A stretch of DNA of 6,559 bases from Gammaproteobacteria bacterium (GCA_009843675.1 VYCZ01000166.1:1-6559); one strand, 5' to 3'; numbered from the stretch's first letter, positions 1-5,255 are shown. Translations and numbers: made by a program. Notes: generated by a model from the letters alone, not told the origin.

Positions 1-24
1 CTCCGGGACAGCGCGGGTCAGGGT

Positions 25-768
25 CTAATCAGCGAATACCGGGGCGGTGTTGGTGGTCATCGCCGCCTGGATGGTGAAGTCGGCGGAGAGACCGGATACG
101 TCGTCCCCGGTCCCGTCATTTAGTCGGAGCAGGCTGCCGTTCACGTTGACGGTTACCGGGTCGTTCGCCGTGATCGTCGCGCCGCTGTAAGCCAGCGTGA
201 TTTCGACCGAGCGGTGATTGTCCAAGCCATGCATTTCCGCGGTCTGTGCAAGCAGCCGGCCGCTGGCGATGGTCAATCCCGCCGGCGCGCCCGACAGGGT
301 GATCAGCGCAAGGCCGGTCGCACTGAGCCGGACTGCGGTAATGGGGATCTTGAATAATATCTCATCTTCTGTATCTTTAACAAGATCGTCGCGGTGAACA
401 TACCTGATCGCAGAGCGGGCAAGTTTTGACTCAATCGTCTCAATACCTCCACCTCCGGCCGCCAAGAACGTCGCGTTCTTGGGAATCAGCGTGATGGTCG
501 CCCCGTTCAGGGAGCCTGCCTGTATCGTGGTAGGGTCGAGGGTCAGGGACGGAGTAGTTTGCGCCTGCGCGTCGGTGGCGAGGCCGGCCAGCAACGGCGC
601 ACCGAGCAACAGCGCGCCAGCGGCACGGCGCAGGCGGGCGGCGGCAGGGAAATGGGCGGAAGAAGCAGCGGGGCCGCTGGACGCGGCGCGCCGAGCAGCG
701 GGGACGGACGATTCAGGCGGAGAGGAAAGGAGGCGAAACCAGCGCCGCCACACACCCGGCAGACTCAT
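25..768 (-). CDS. Secreted surface/adhesin-like protein with cadherin-like repeat start, interrupted by TAG
   Basis: This is a 247-residue product if translation starts at the ATG at 768-766. An in-frame ATG at 834 adds 22 residues encoded by the 7-base repeat, and neither start has a clear ribosome binding site. I prefer 768 because a likely promoter predicts transcription starting near 826. The N-terminus has a long Arg/Ala/Ser-rich region, a hydrophobic stretch at residues 49-64 (AGALLLGAPLLAGLA) and an AQA cleavage site near residue 69, so export is likely. The mature part looks like Ig-like beta-sandwich modules (SGAPAGLTIASGRLL, VEITLAYSGATI). It ends in NTAPVFAD, the usual opening of a cadherin-like repeat. 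The TAG stop is followed in the same frame by TLTRAVPE, the expected continuation, so this is probably the front of a larger surface protein truncated by a nonsense codon. The precise function is unknown. Confidence 0.6.
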   Translation of the reverse strand: MSLPGVWRRWFRLLSSPPESSVPAARRAASSGPAASSAHFPAAARLRRAAGALLLGAPLLAGLATDAQAQTTPSLTLDPTTIQAGSLNGATITLIPKNATFLAAGGGGIETIESKLARSAIRYVHRDDLVKDTEDEILFKIPITAVRLSATGLALITLSGAPAGLTIASGRLLAQTAEMHGLDNHRSVEITLAYSGATITANDPVTVNVNGSLLRLNDGTGDDVSGLSADFTIQAAMTTNTAPVFAD

Positions 769-773
769 GGCGT

Positions 774-828
774 TGCGGTCTGCGGTCTGCGGTCTGCGGT
801 CTGCGGTCTGCGGTCTGCGGTCTGCGGT
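774..828. repeat. Heptanucleotide tandem repeat (GCGGTCT, about 7.7 copies)
   Basis: Seven perfect copies of GCGGTCT run from 775 to 823, followed by a partial GCGGT at 824-828; the t at 774 also fits the period. The array abuts the ATG at 768 of the surface-protein gene and lies downstream of a candidate promoter. Read from the ATG at 834 it encodes repeating RRPQTAD, and none of its three frames contains a stop. Because 7 is not a multiple of 3, gain or loss of one unit would change the frame relative to the 834 start, or change the leader length if translation begins at 768. Confidence 0.95.
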
Positions 829-832
829 TAAC

Positions 833-860
833 ATGATGCCGGTTGTGCCTGGTTTGTCAA
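833..860 (-). promoter_or_regulatory. Candidate sigma70 promoter of the surface-protein gene
   Basis: On the minus strand a perfect -35 box TTGACA lies at 860-855. It is followed 16 bases later by CATCAT at 838-833, which matches 4 of 6 -10 positions including the conserved second A and last T. The predicted transcription start is near 826, at the edge of the heptanucleotide array, which would place the array in the 5' leader and make the ATG at 768 the start. The -10 is imperfect, so this is a candidate only. Confidence 0.45.
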
Positions 861-889
861 GCGCTTTTTTGAGGTTTTTTTGTTTTACT

Positions 890-1138
890 TCAGTCAGCTA
901 CGATGGCCGAGGACAGCGGCAGGTCCAGCTTGGCCTCCACCCGGGCCAGCCGCTCGCGCACGTCCGCCAACCCGTTGGCCAGGGTGTCGATGCGCGCATC
1001 AAGCCGGTCGATACGAGTCTCCAGCCGGTCGATGCGCCCGCCCAGGTCAACGCGCAGGCCGTTGTACAACGTGAGCTGCAACCCGCCCAGGGCAACAAAC
1101 AGGGCCAAGGCCGGCGCCCACTCTCTCAGTACTTGCAT
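890..1138 (-). CDS. Small N-terminally anchored coiled-coil membrane protein, copy A1
   Basis: This is an 82-residue protein of a family I do not recognise by name. Residues 8-27 (APALALFVALGGLQLTLYNG) form one membrane segment close to the N-terminus. Residues 34 to about 72 are a heptad-patterned, Arg/Asp/Leu-rich stretch (RIDRLETRIDRLDARID, then ERLARVEAKLD) predicted to be a coiled coil, so the protein probably oligomerises at a membrane. The C-terminus is SSAIVAD. The ATG start is well supported by GAGGA seven bases upstream and a perfect extended -10 promoter. It is a near copy of the gene at 1989-2216, with one extra heptad (21 bases) here. No enzymatic motif is visible. Toxin, phage or structural roles are all possible and unproven. 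Confidence 0.75.
   Translation of the reverse strand: MQVLREWAPALALFVALGGLQLTLYNGLRVDLGGRIDRLETRIDRLDARIDTLANGLADVRERLARVEAKLDLPLSSAIVAD
1002..1036 (-). repeat. 21-base internal repeat coding an extra coiled-coil heptad in A1
   Basis: The 11-base core AGCCGGTCGAT occurs at 1002-1012 and again at 1023-1033, a period of 21 bases, with similar following bases. It encodes the successive IDRL heptads of protein A1. Copy A2 has only one instance. Gain or loss of one unit by slippage or unequal recombination explains the length difference between the two proteins and keeps both the reading frame and the coiled-coil register. Confidence 0.7.
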
Positions 1139-1145
1139 GATGCTG

Positions 1146-1189
1146 TCCTCATGGAGAAATTATAGCACAAGCTACGGTTGGCGGGTCAA
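1146..1189 (-). promoter_or_regulatory. Promoter and ribosome binding site of small gene A1
   Basis: On the minus strand TATAAT lies at 1164-1159, preceded by TGC, which gives a perfect extended -10 (TGnTATAAT). A -35-like TTGACC lies at 1189-1184 with a long 19-base spacer, which the extended -10 may offset. GAGGA at 1150-1146 is a good Shine-Dalgarno site seven bases before the ATG at 1138. The predicted leader is only about 14 bases. The same elements are conserved in copy A2. Confidence 0.75.
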
Positions 1190-1259
1190 TCATTCAGTCG
1201 CTGGTCGCCCGGATCAATATCAAAGCACCCAGGCTGAGACACTTGAAACGGGACCCCGG

Positions 1260-1526
1260 TTAAAACAGAGACGTCAGCAGTGGCAGTATCTCCACCACGA
1301 TAACCAGGCCCACCATCCATTTCAGCACCAATACATCCGCTTTGACCTCGGCCAGCTTCCGCTCCAGTTTGCCCTCGAACTCCAGCAGATTCTGTTTGGT
1401 AGCCAGATTGCTGTTCAGCAGGTGCACCTGCTCATCCGCCAACGCTTCGGCCTGCGCCTCGGTAAACCCCGTCTGCGTCAGACGTTTGACAAACCGGTGG
1501 GTATCAAATGCAATCGCTTCGCTCAT
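1260..1526 (-). CDS. DUF1640/CCDC90-like coiled-coil, C-terminally anchored membrane protein B1
   Basis: This 88-residue protein begins with FDTHRFVKRLTQTGFTEAQAEALAD (residues about 7-31), the pattern typical of bacterial DUF1640 (CCDC90/MCUR1-like) proteins. A charged helical stretch follows (LATKQNLLEFEGKLERKLAEVKAD, about 41-64), likely a coiled coil. One C-terminal membrane segment (VLVLKWMVGLVIVVEILPLL) makes it tail-anchored. The membrane segment is nearly identical to that of the gene at 1706-1906, while the N-terminal halves differ. The function of bacterial DUF1640 proteins is not established, and the link to mitochondrial relatives is by fold only. The ATG has no Shine-Dalgarno site, and a perfect TATAAT ends six bases before it, which suggests a leaderless mRNA. 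Confidence 0.75.
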   Translation of the reverse strand: MSEAIAFDTHRFVKRLTQTGFTEAQAEALADEQVHLLNSNLATKQNLLEFEGKLERKLAEVKADVLVLKWMVGLVIVVEILPLLTSLF

Positions 1527-1532
1527 GGCGGC

Positions 1533-1538
1533 ATTATA
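1533..1538 (-). promoter_or_regulatory. -10 box implying leaderless transcription of B1
   Basis: TATAAT (1538-1533 on the minus strand) is separated from the ATG at 1526 by only GCCGCC. The usual distance from -10 to transcription start would place +1 at or within a base or two of the A of the ATG. The intervening bases contain no ribosome binding site, which fits a leaderless transcript. The -35 region (TTGCAC at 1561-1556, 17-base spacer) matches only 3 of 6 positions. Confidence 0.5.
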
Positions 1539-1705
1539 TAAGGGTGCAGTCGGTAGTGCAAACTGCTGCTACGGTAACCGGACAACCTCTCATGGCAGAG
1601 CATACTACGTTATTTTCAGGCGGACGCAAAAAGGGAGCGGTGGTAGTACTTTTCTGAATTTTTTCAGCCAGGTGAAACGATATGTGGTGTGCTTTGAAGA
1701 AACAC

Positions 1706-1906
1706 TTAAAACAAGGACTTCAATACCGGTACTATCTCAACGACGATCACCAGGCCCACCATCCATTTCAGCAGCAACAGATCAGCTTCTATTTTGTTAA
1801 ACCTTGCATCGTAGTTGGCAATGGCCTTGGCCGCTTCTGTCGCTTTCTCATCACTGACACCTGCTTCGAGAAAAGCATCATACACTTCTTTAACGATTGC
1901 GCTCAC
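1706..1906 (-). CDS. Short DUF1640-like C-terminally anchored membrane protein B2
   Basis: This 66-residue protein starts with GTG at 1906-1904; no ATG start is available. Residues about 8-29 (VYDAFLEAGVSDEKATEAAKAI) resemble the helical N-terminal motif of DUF1640-type proteins. A very short charged linker (DARFNKIEAD) follows, then a C-terminal membrane segment (LLLLKWMVGLVIVVEIVPVL). That anchor matches protein B1 almost residue for residue (LKWMVGLVIVVE shared), but the coiled-coil part is about 20 residues shorter. DNA similarity to B1 is also clear around 1745-1785 against 1304-1344. No ribosome binding site is visible. TTTAAT at 1923-1918 could be a -10 giving a leader of only a few bases, but its -35 is poor. 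The function is unknown. Confidence 0.6.
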   Translation of the reverse strand: MSAIVKEVYDAFLEAGVSDEKATEAAKAIANYDARFNKIEADLLLLKWMVGLVIVVEIVPVLKSLF

Positions 1907-1988
1907 TGACAGTACCGATTAAAACCACATATGGGGCATTCTATATCTGATGAGGAAGAAAACATCACTCACTCACACGCGCGCTTTT

Positions 1989-2216
1989 TCAGTCAGCTAC
2001 GATGGCCGAGGAGAGCGGCAGGTCCAGCTTGGCCTCTACCCGCGCCAGCCGTTCGCGCACGTCCGCCAACCCGTTGGCCAGGTTGTCGACGCGCGCTTCC
2101 AGCCGGTCGATGCGCCCGCCCAGGTCAACGCGCAGTCCGTTGTACAACGTAAGTTGCAGTCCGCCCAGGGCAATGAACAGGGCCAGGGCCGGCGCCCACT
2201 CTTTCAGTACTTGCAT
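1989..2216 (-). CDS. Small N-terminally anchored coiled-coil membrane protein, copy A2
   Basis: This 75-residue protein is nearly identical to the product of 890-1138. It has the same N-terminal membrane segment (APALALFIALGGLQLTLYNG), the same VDLGGRIDRLE entry to the coiled coil, and the same ERLARVEAKLDLPLSSAIVAD end. It lacks one seven-residue heptad in the middle of the coiled coil and has about four other residue changes (for example R5K and V15I). Most nucleotide differences between the copies are silent, so both seem to be kept under selection. The ATG start has GAGGA seven bases upstream and a perfect extended -10. No catalytic motif is seen and the function is unknown. Confidence 0.75.
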   Translation of the reverse strand: MQVLKEWAPALALFIALGGLQLTLYNGLRVDLGGRIDRLEARVDNLANGLADVRERLARVEAKLDLPLSSAIVAD

Positions 2217-2223
2217 GACACTG

Positions 2224-2267
2224 TCCTCATGGAGAAATTATAGCACAAGCTACGGTTGGCGGGTCAA
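2224..2267 (-). promoter_or_regulatory. Promoter and ribosome binding site of small gene A2
   Basis: These are the same elements as in the A1 copy: TGC plus TATAAT (TATAAT at 2242-2237), TTGACC at 2267-2262 with a 19-base spacer, and GAGGA at 2228-2224 seven bases before the ATG at 2216. The sequence from the Shine-Dalgarno site to the -35 is essentially identical to copy 1, which suggests the two genes are co-regulated. Confidence 0.75.
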
Positions 2268-2450
2268 TCATTTCACACTGCGTTTTTCACACTAACAACA
2301 CTTGACCCTCACACTTTGTCTCAATAGCGATATGCGCACGTCGGAATGTAAATGCGAATCAAGCACCATTCCAAGCTTGACCCCCTCCCCGCTCAACCCC
2401 ATACGAGGACAAGCTTTCACGGGGGCGGGAATAGCGGGTTGGTTGCTCTC

Positions 2451-2996
2451 TCACTTCCACAACATGCGTTTGAGCGTGTCGTCCCTGTTGATGAAGTGAT
2501 GCTTCAGCGCCGCGCCCGCATGGCCGGCGGCCAGGAACAGGGTAGCGTATGCCAAATAGAAATGGACGTCGATGGCAAGCTCTCTCAGTTCCTCATCCAC
2601 GTCCACGATCGCGGGTATCGCAAACCAGTTGAACAGTTGAATGGGCTTTCCCGCGGACGTGGAGATAAGGTACCCGCTTACGGGGATCAGCAACATCATT
2701 CCCCATAACAGGTAGTGCATTAACCTGGCTCCGGTCTTCTCCCAGGGTTGCAGGTCCGCTAACGGCCCCGGCACAGGCGTATAAACATGCCAGCCGAGCT
2801 TGACTATTGCCAGCGCCAACGCCAGGATGCCCAGTGACTTGTGGTAATGCAGTGAAGCGTTGTACCACTTATCATAGTAGGTCAGGTCCACCATGTACCA
2901 GCCCAGCCAGATCAGGCCGAGAATCAGGATGGCGATCAGCCAGTGCAGCAATCTGGTGAACAGGCCAAAACGCAGTCGGGTATTGGTAAATAACAT
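2451..2996 (-). CDS. Cytochrome b561 family protein
   Basis: This 181-residue integral membrane dihaem b-type cytochrome belongs to the prokaryotic b561/CybB family and probably carries electrons between the quinone pool and a periplasmic partner. Four hydrophobic segments are visible: about 13-36, 50-72, 92-112 and 142-162. Candidate haem-ligand histidines sit in the expected places: H18 in RLLHW, H50/H52 in LHYHKSLG, H145 in DVHFYLAY and H159 in AAGHAG. The length is normal for the family. The ATG at 2996 has no strong ribosome binding site. The gene lies 34 bases after the YceI gene on the same strand, so the two are probably cotranscribed, as with the homologous pair yceI and yceJ of E. 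coli. The physiological electron partner is not shown by the sequence. Confidence 0.9.
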   Translation of the reverse strand: MLFTNTRLRFGLFTRLLHWLIAILILGLIWLGWYMVDLTYYDKWYNASLHYHKSLGILALALAIVKLGWHVYTPVPGPLADLQPWEKTGARLMHYLLWGMMLLIPVSGYLISTSAGKPIQLFNWFAIPAIVDVDEELRELAIDVHFYLAYATLFLAAGHAGAALKHHFINRDDTLKRMLWK

Positions 2997-3030
2997 GATT
3001 CAGCCCGTTTATCTGAATCCTGTCGCGCCG

Positions 3031-3624
3031 TTATTTCTGGCAGGTATCCCGACAACCCTCGATATACAGGTCCAGTTCCATCTCATCTGATTTGGGACCA
3101 AGATCATAAGTCATGCCGAAATCCGAGCGCCGCAGGGTCACGTTGCCTTCAAAACCGGCCCGGTAACCACCCCAGGGGTCATCCCCTTCGCCGATGAATT
3201 TCACGTCTATCGCTATAGGTTTGCTGACGCCATGCAAGGTCAATATCCCTTCCAGCGTGCCGCCGTTGGCATCGCCGTTATACTTCGTGCTTTTGAACGT
3301 CGCTTCCGGGTATTCTTCCACATTCAGAAAATCCGCTTCGCGCAAGTGCTTGTCCCGCTCCGCGTGGTTCGAATCGATACTGGCCGTGTTGATCGTCACA
3401 TTGATGGACGATGCCTCCGGCTGGTCCTTATCCCAGTTGAATGAGCCACTGAAATCGTTAAAACGCCCTGTCAATACGCTGTAACCCAGGTGATAGATCC
3501 GGAACTGTATGGCTGCATGCATACCGGGAATATCGATCTCGTATTCGGCTGCAACGGCACCCTTGCCGAATACTGTCAAGGTGGATGCAAGCAGGGCGAT
3601 ATTTATAATACGTTGTAATGTCAT
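3031..3624 (-). CDS. YceI-family periplasmic polyisoprenoid-binding protein
   Basis: This 197-residue exported lipocalin-like protein is expected to bind isoprenoid lipids such as quinones in the periplasm. Residues 1-26 are a signal peptide with a hydrophobic core and VAA cleavage site before EYEID. Family patterns are visible: an early AIQFRIYHLGYSVLTGRF, then HLREADFLNVEEYPEATFKS (around 93-112), GGTLEGILTLHGVSKPI (around 121-137), and GFEGNVTLRRSDFGMTYD near the end. The length matches the family. The C-terminus EGCRDTCQK carries two cysteines four residues apart. The ATG is well chosen, since AAGGAG at 3637-3632 lies seven bases upstream. It is followed by the cytochrome b561 gene, which suggests a lipid or quinone-linked redox role for the pair. 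This role is inferred. Confidence 0.92.
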   Translation of the reverse strand: MTLQRIINIALLASTLTVFGKGAVAAEYEIDIPGMHAAIQFRIYHLGYSVLTGRFNDFSGSFNWDKDQPEASSINVTINTASIDSNHAERDKHLREADFLNVEEYPEATFKSTKYNGDANGGTLEGILTLHGVSKPIAIDVKFIGEGDDPWGGYRAGFEGNVTLRRSDFGMTYDLGPKSDEMELDLYIEGCRDTCQK

Positions 3625-3631
3625 GGAGTGT

Positions 3632-3671
3632 CTCCTTAATATCCTGGTCTCATTTGGGACTGTCGATTATA
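3632..3671 (-). promoter_or_regulatory. -10 box and strong ribosome binding site of the YceI gene
   Basis: A perfect TATAAT lies at 3671-3666 on the minus strand, 12 bases past the stop codon of the upstream flavoprotein gene. AAGGAG at 3637-3632 is a strong Shine-Dalgarno site seven bases before the ATG at 3624. No good -35 is found at 16-18 bases; that region lies inside the end of the upstream gene. The YceI-b561 pair may therefore have its own start while also receiving read-through. Confidence 0.45.
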
Positions 3672-3683
3672 AATGATGTGGGG

Positions 3684-5255
3684 TCAGGCAACCACCCCGC
3701 CCCAGTGTTCGGCGATATGCCGGGCGGAACGTAACGACACGGCATGCGCCGTGAAGGTCGAGTTGACGCTGGAACTGGTAGGAAAGACGCTGGGACCGCC
3801 GATGATCACATTGGGCACGTCGTGCAGTTGCGCGTACTCGTTGGTCACCGAAGATTTCCTGTCATTCCCCATGATGGTGCCGCCCATAATATGCTGCCCG
3901 CCCGGAGGACTGTGCCAGGCTTCCGTAGCCCCGGCTGCCTTGAAAATCTCCACGCCCAAATCAGCTGTTTGCCGCCAGAGGTTGCGCGCATAGTCATCCA
4001 GGTTGAAGTTCACCCGCGCCAGGCGCATGCCGAACCTGTCCTTGCTGCCGGCAAGCTCGATACGATTGGTTTCATGGGGCAGGCATTCGCACACCCCGAC
4101 CATGGCGCCCAGGTGGCGGCTGCCCCGTTCGACAAACTCATGCAGGTCATTTCCGAACAGGTCGACCCGGCTCATGGCGATGCCCAGCAGGTCGTTGGGC
4201 TTGGTGCCCAGGCCGATTTCCCATTGCCTGCTACCGTAGATATCTCCGCTTTTTTCCTTCTCAAAACCATCCTGGCTGAATAACTGGCCGCCGGTCACAC
4301 CGTAGTAGCAGCGCGTCTCTTCCCTGAACATTCCGAAGACGTTGACCGCAGGATGGGACATCAGGTAGCGGCCCAGCGTGCCGCTGGAATTGCCCAGGCC
4401 GCCGGCATGCGAGTCGGTGGCCGAGTTCAGCAGGATGCGGGAGTTCTCGACGGTAAACGCGGCGAGGACGACCGCGTCCGCCGCTTGTTCATGACGCTCC
4501 CCGGCCTTGTCGTAGTACTCGACCCCGGTGGCTTTCATTCCCTTCCGGTCCGTGAGCACACGGGTAACATAACTGTCGGCCTGCATTACGGCCCCGGCCT
4601 TTACCGCCCTGGGAAGGTATTCGACCAGGGGATTGGCAAGTGCTCCGGTTGGGCATCCCGCGTCACACCAGCTGTCATAGATACAGGCCGGCCTCCCCTT
4701 GTATTCCCGGGACAGGATGGCGACAGGGATGGGCGAGGTGCGCAGGTCCAGTTCGGTGAACCCGCGGGCCAGGATCTCCCCGTGTTCGAACACCGGCAGA
4801 GGTGGCAACGGGTAAGGCGCGCCCGGCGGCCGCCAGATTTCCTTTTCCGCATCGCCGGACATGCCCACGTCTTCCTGCACCTGGTCGTACCAGGGGCGGA
4901 GTTGTTCATACTCCAGCGGCCAGTCCAGTCCCTTTCCGTAGAGCGTATGTTCCTGCATGTCATCTTCATGGTACCTGGGCCACACGGCATAGTGGTGCAT
5001 CGCCGCGCCGCCGTAGCCGTGACCGGCATTGAAGTTGTACCAGATGCTGTCCTTACCCTCCTCAACTACGTGGGGCGCTCCCCCTTTCAGGCGCCTGGCC
5101 CAGATTTGCGAGCTGTATAAATCGGTGAGTTTTCGGTCCGTGCCTTTCTCCAGCACCAGCACACTTTTGCCGGCTTCCGCGAAGATCGCCGCATAGACAC
5201 TACCGGCGGCACCACTGCCGACGATGACGACGTCCACTTTTTCCGGCTGTCTCAT
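3684..5255 (-). CDS. GMC-type FAD dehydrogenase, catalytic subunit, with probable [3Fe-4S] motif
   Basis: This 523-residue flavoprotein of the gluconate/glucose/sorbitol dehydrogenase branch of the GMC family likely oxidises a sugar or alcohol and passes electrons to the respiratory chain. VDVVIVGSGAAGS (GxGxxG at 13-18) and E36 of VLVLEKG form the FAD-binding Rossmann site. GHGYGGAAMHH (78-88) is the second FAD motif. C191-x5-C197-x3-C201-P matches the cysteine spacing of the [3Fe-4S] cluster in bacterial FAD glucose dehydrogenases. The C-terminal GGQHIMGGT (H455) and N498 in SSVNST are 43 residues apart, as expected for the catalytic His/Asn pair. I chose the ATG at 5255 because it directly precedes the Rossmann fold; the 32 codons upstream are an out-of-frame reading of the preceding gene. 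It lies one base after that gene, so translational coupling is likely. There is no signal peptide; export probably depends on the Tat-signal partner. The substrate is not determinable. Confidence 0.9.
   Translation of the reverse strand: MRQPEKVDVVIVGSGAAGSVYAAIFAEAGKSVLVLEKGTDRKLTDLYSSQIWARRLKGGAPHVVEEGKDSIWYNFNAGHGYGGAAMHHYAVWPRYHEDDMQEHTLYGKGLDWPLEYEQLRPWYDQVQEDVGMSGDAEKEIWRPPGAPYPLPPLPVFEHGEILARGFTELDLRTSPIPVAILSREYKGRPACIYDSWCDAGCPTGALANPLVEYLPRAVKAGAVMQADSYVTRVLTDRKGMKATGVEYYDKAGERHEQAADAVVLAAFTVENSRILLNSATDSHAGGLGNSSGTLGRYLMSHPAVNVFGMFREETRCYYGVTGGQLFSQDGFEKEKSGDIYGSRQWEIGLGTKPNDLLGIAMSRVDLFGNDLHEFVERGSRHLGAMVGVCECLPHETNRIELAGSKDRFGMRLARVNFNLDDYARNLWRQTADLGVEIFKAAGATEAWHSPPGGQHIMGGTIMGNDRKSSVTNEYAQLHDVPNVIIGGPSVFPTSSSVNSTFTAHAVSLRSARHIAEHWGGVVA

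Larger units (their letters stand above)
889..1194 (-). repeat. Direct repeat unit, copy 1 (promoter + RBS + gene A1)
   Basis: This 306-base segment aligns with 1988-2272 in the same orientation. The copies match from just past the stop codon, through the gene, to just beyond the -35 box, and diverge immediately outside. They differ by one 21-base indel and, in a hand count, about 16 substitutions in the coding part. The unit is thus a complete expression cassette rather than only a coding duplication. No terminal inverted repeats were seen at its ends. Confidence 0.85.
1988..2272 (-). repeat. Direct repeat unit, copy 2 (promoter + RBS + gene A2)
   Basis: This 285-base partner of 889-1194 is in the same orientation and 21 bases shorter because of the single-heptad difference. 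Similarity stops abruptly just past the stop codon on one side and just beyond the -35 on the other. The two copies enclose the B2 and B1 genes, giving the order A2-B2-B1-A1 on the minus strand. Confidence 0.85.

Noticed and set aside
861..890. T-rich tracts at 865-885 as a terminator for A1
   Set aside because: On the minus strand, in the direction of A1, these are A-runs, so they cannot act as the U-tract of an intrinsic terminator.
479..1165. Long plus-strand open frames over the surface-protein and A1 genes (for example 479-1165 and 903-1541)
   Set aside because: They lie opposite better-supported minus-strand genes, run across unrelated genes and the repeat array, and give Arg/Ala/Gly-rich low-complexity translations typical of antisense frames in GC-rich DNA.
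1654..1667. Short palindrome CTGAATTTTTTCAG between B2 and B1
   Set aside because: It has a five-base stem with an A/T loop and no T-run after it on the minus strand; it is within chance expectation.
889..2272. A composite transposon bounded by the two A repeats
   Set aside because: The repeats encode small membrane proteins, not transposases, and no terminal inverted repeats or target-site duplications are visible.
2359..2380. Possible stem (TCAAGC/GCTTGA) downstream of the b561 gene as a terminator
   Set aside because: The stem is six base pairs with a 10-base loop and is followed by no real T-run on the transcribed strand, so it is too weak to call.
3744..5120. Plus-strand open frames opposite the GMC gene (3744-4283, 4353-5120)
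   Set aside because: These are antisense shadows; the minus strand encodes a full GMC protein with all key motifs.
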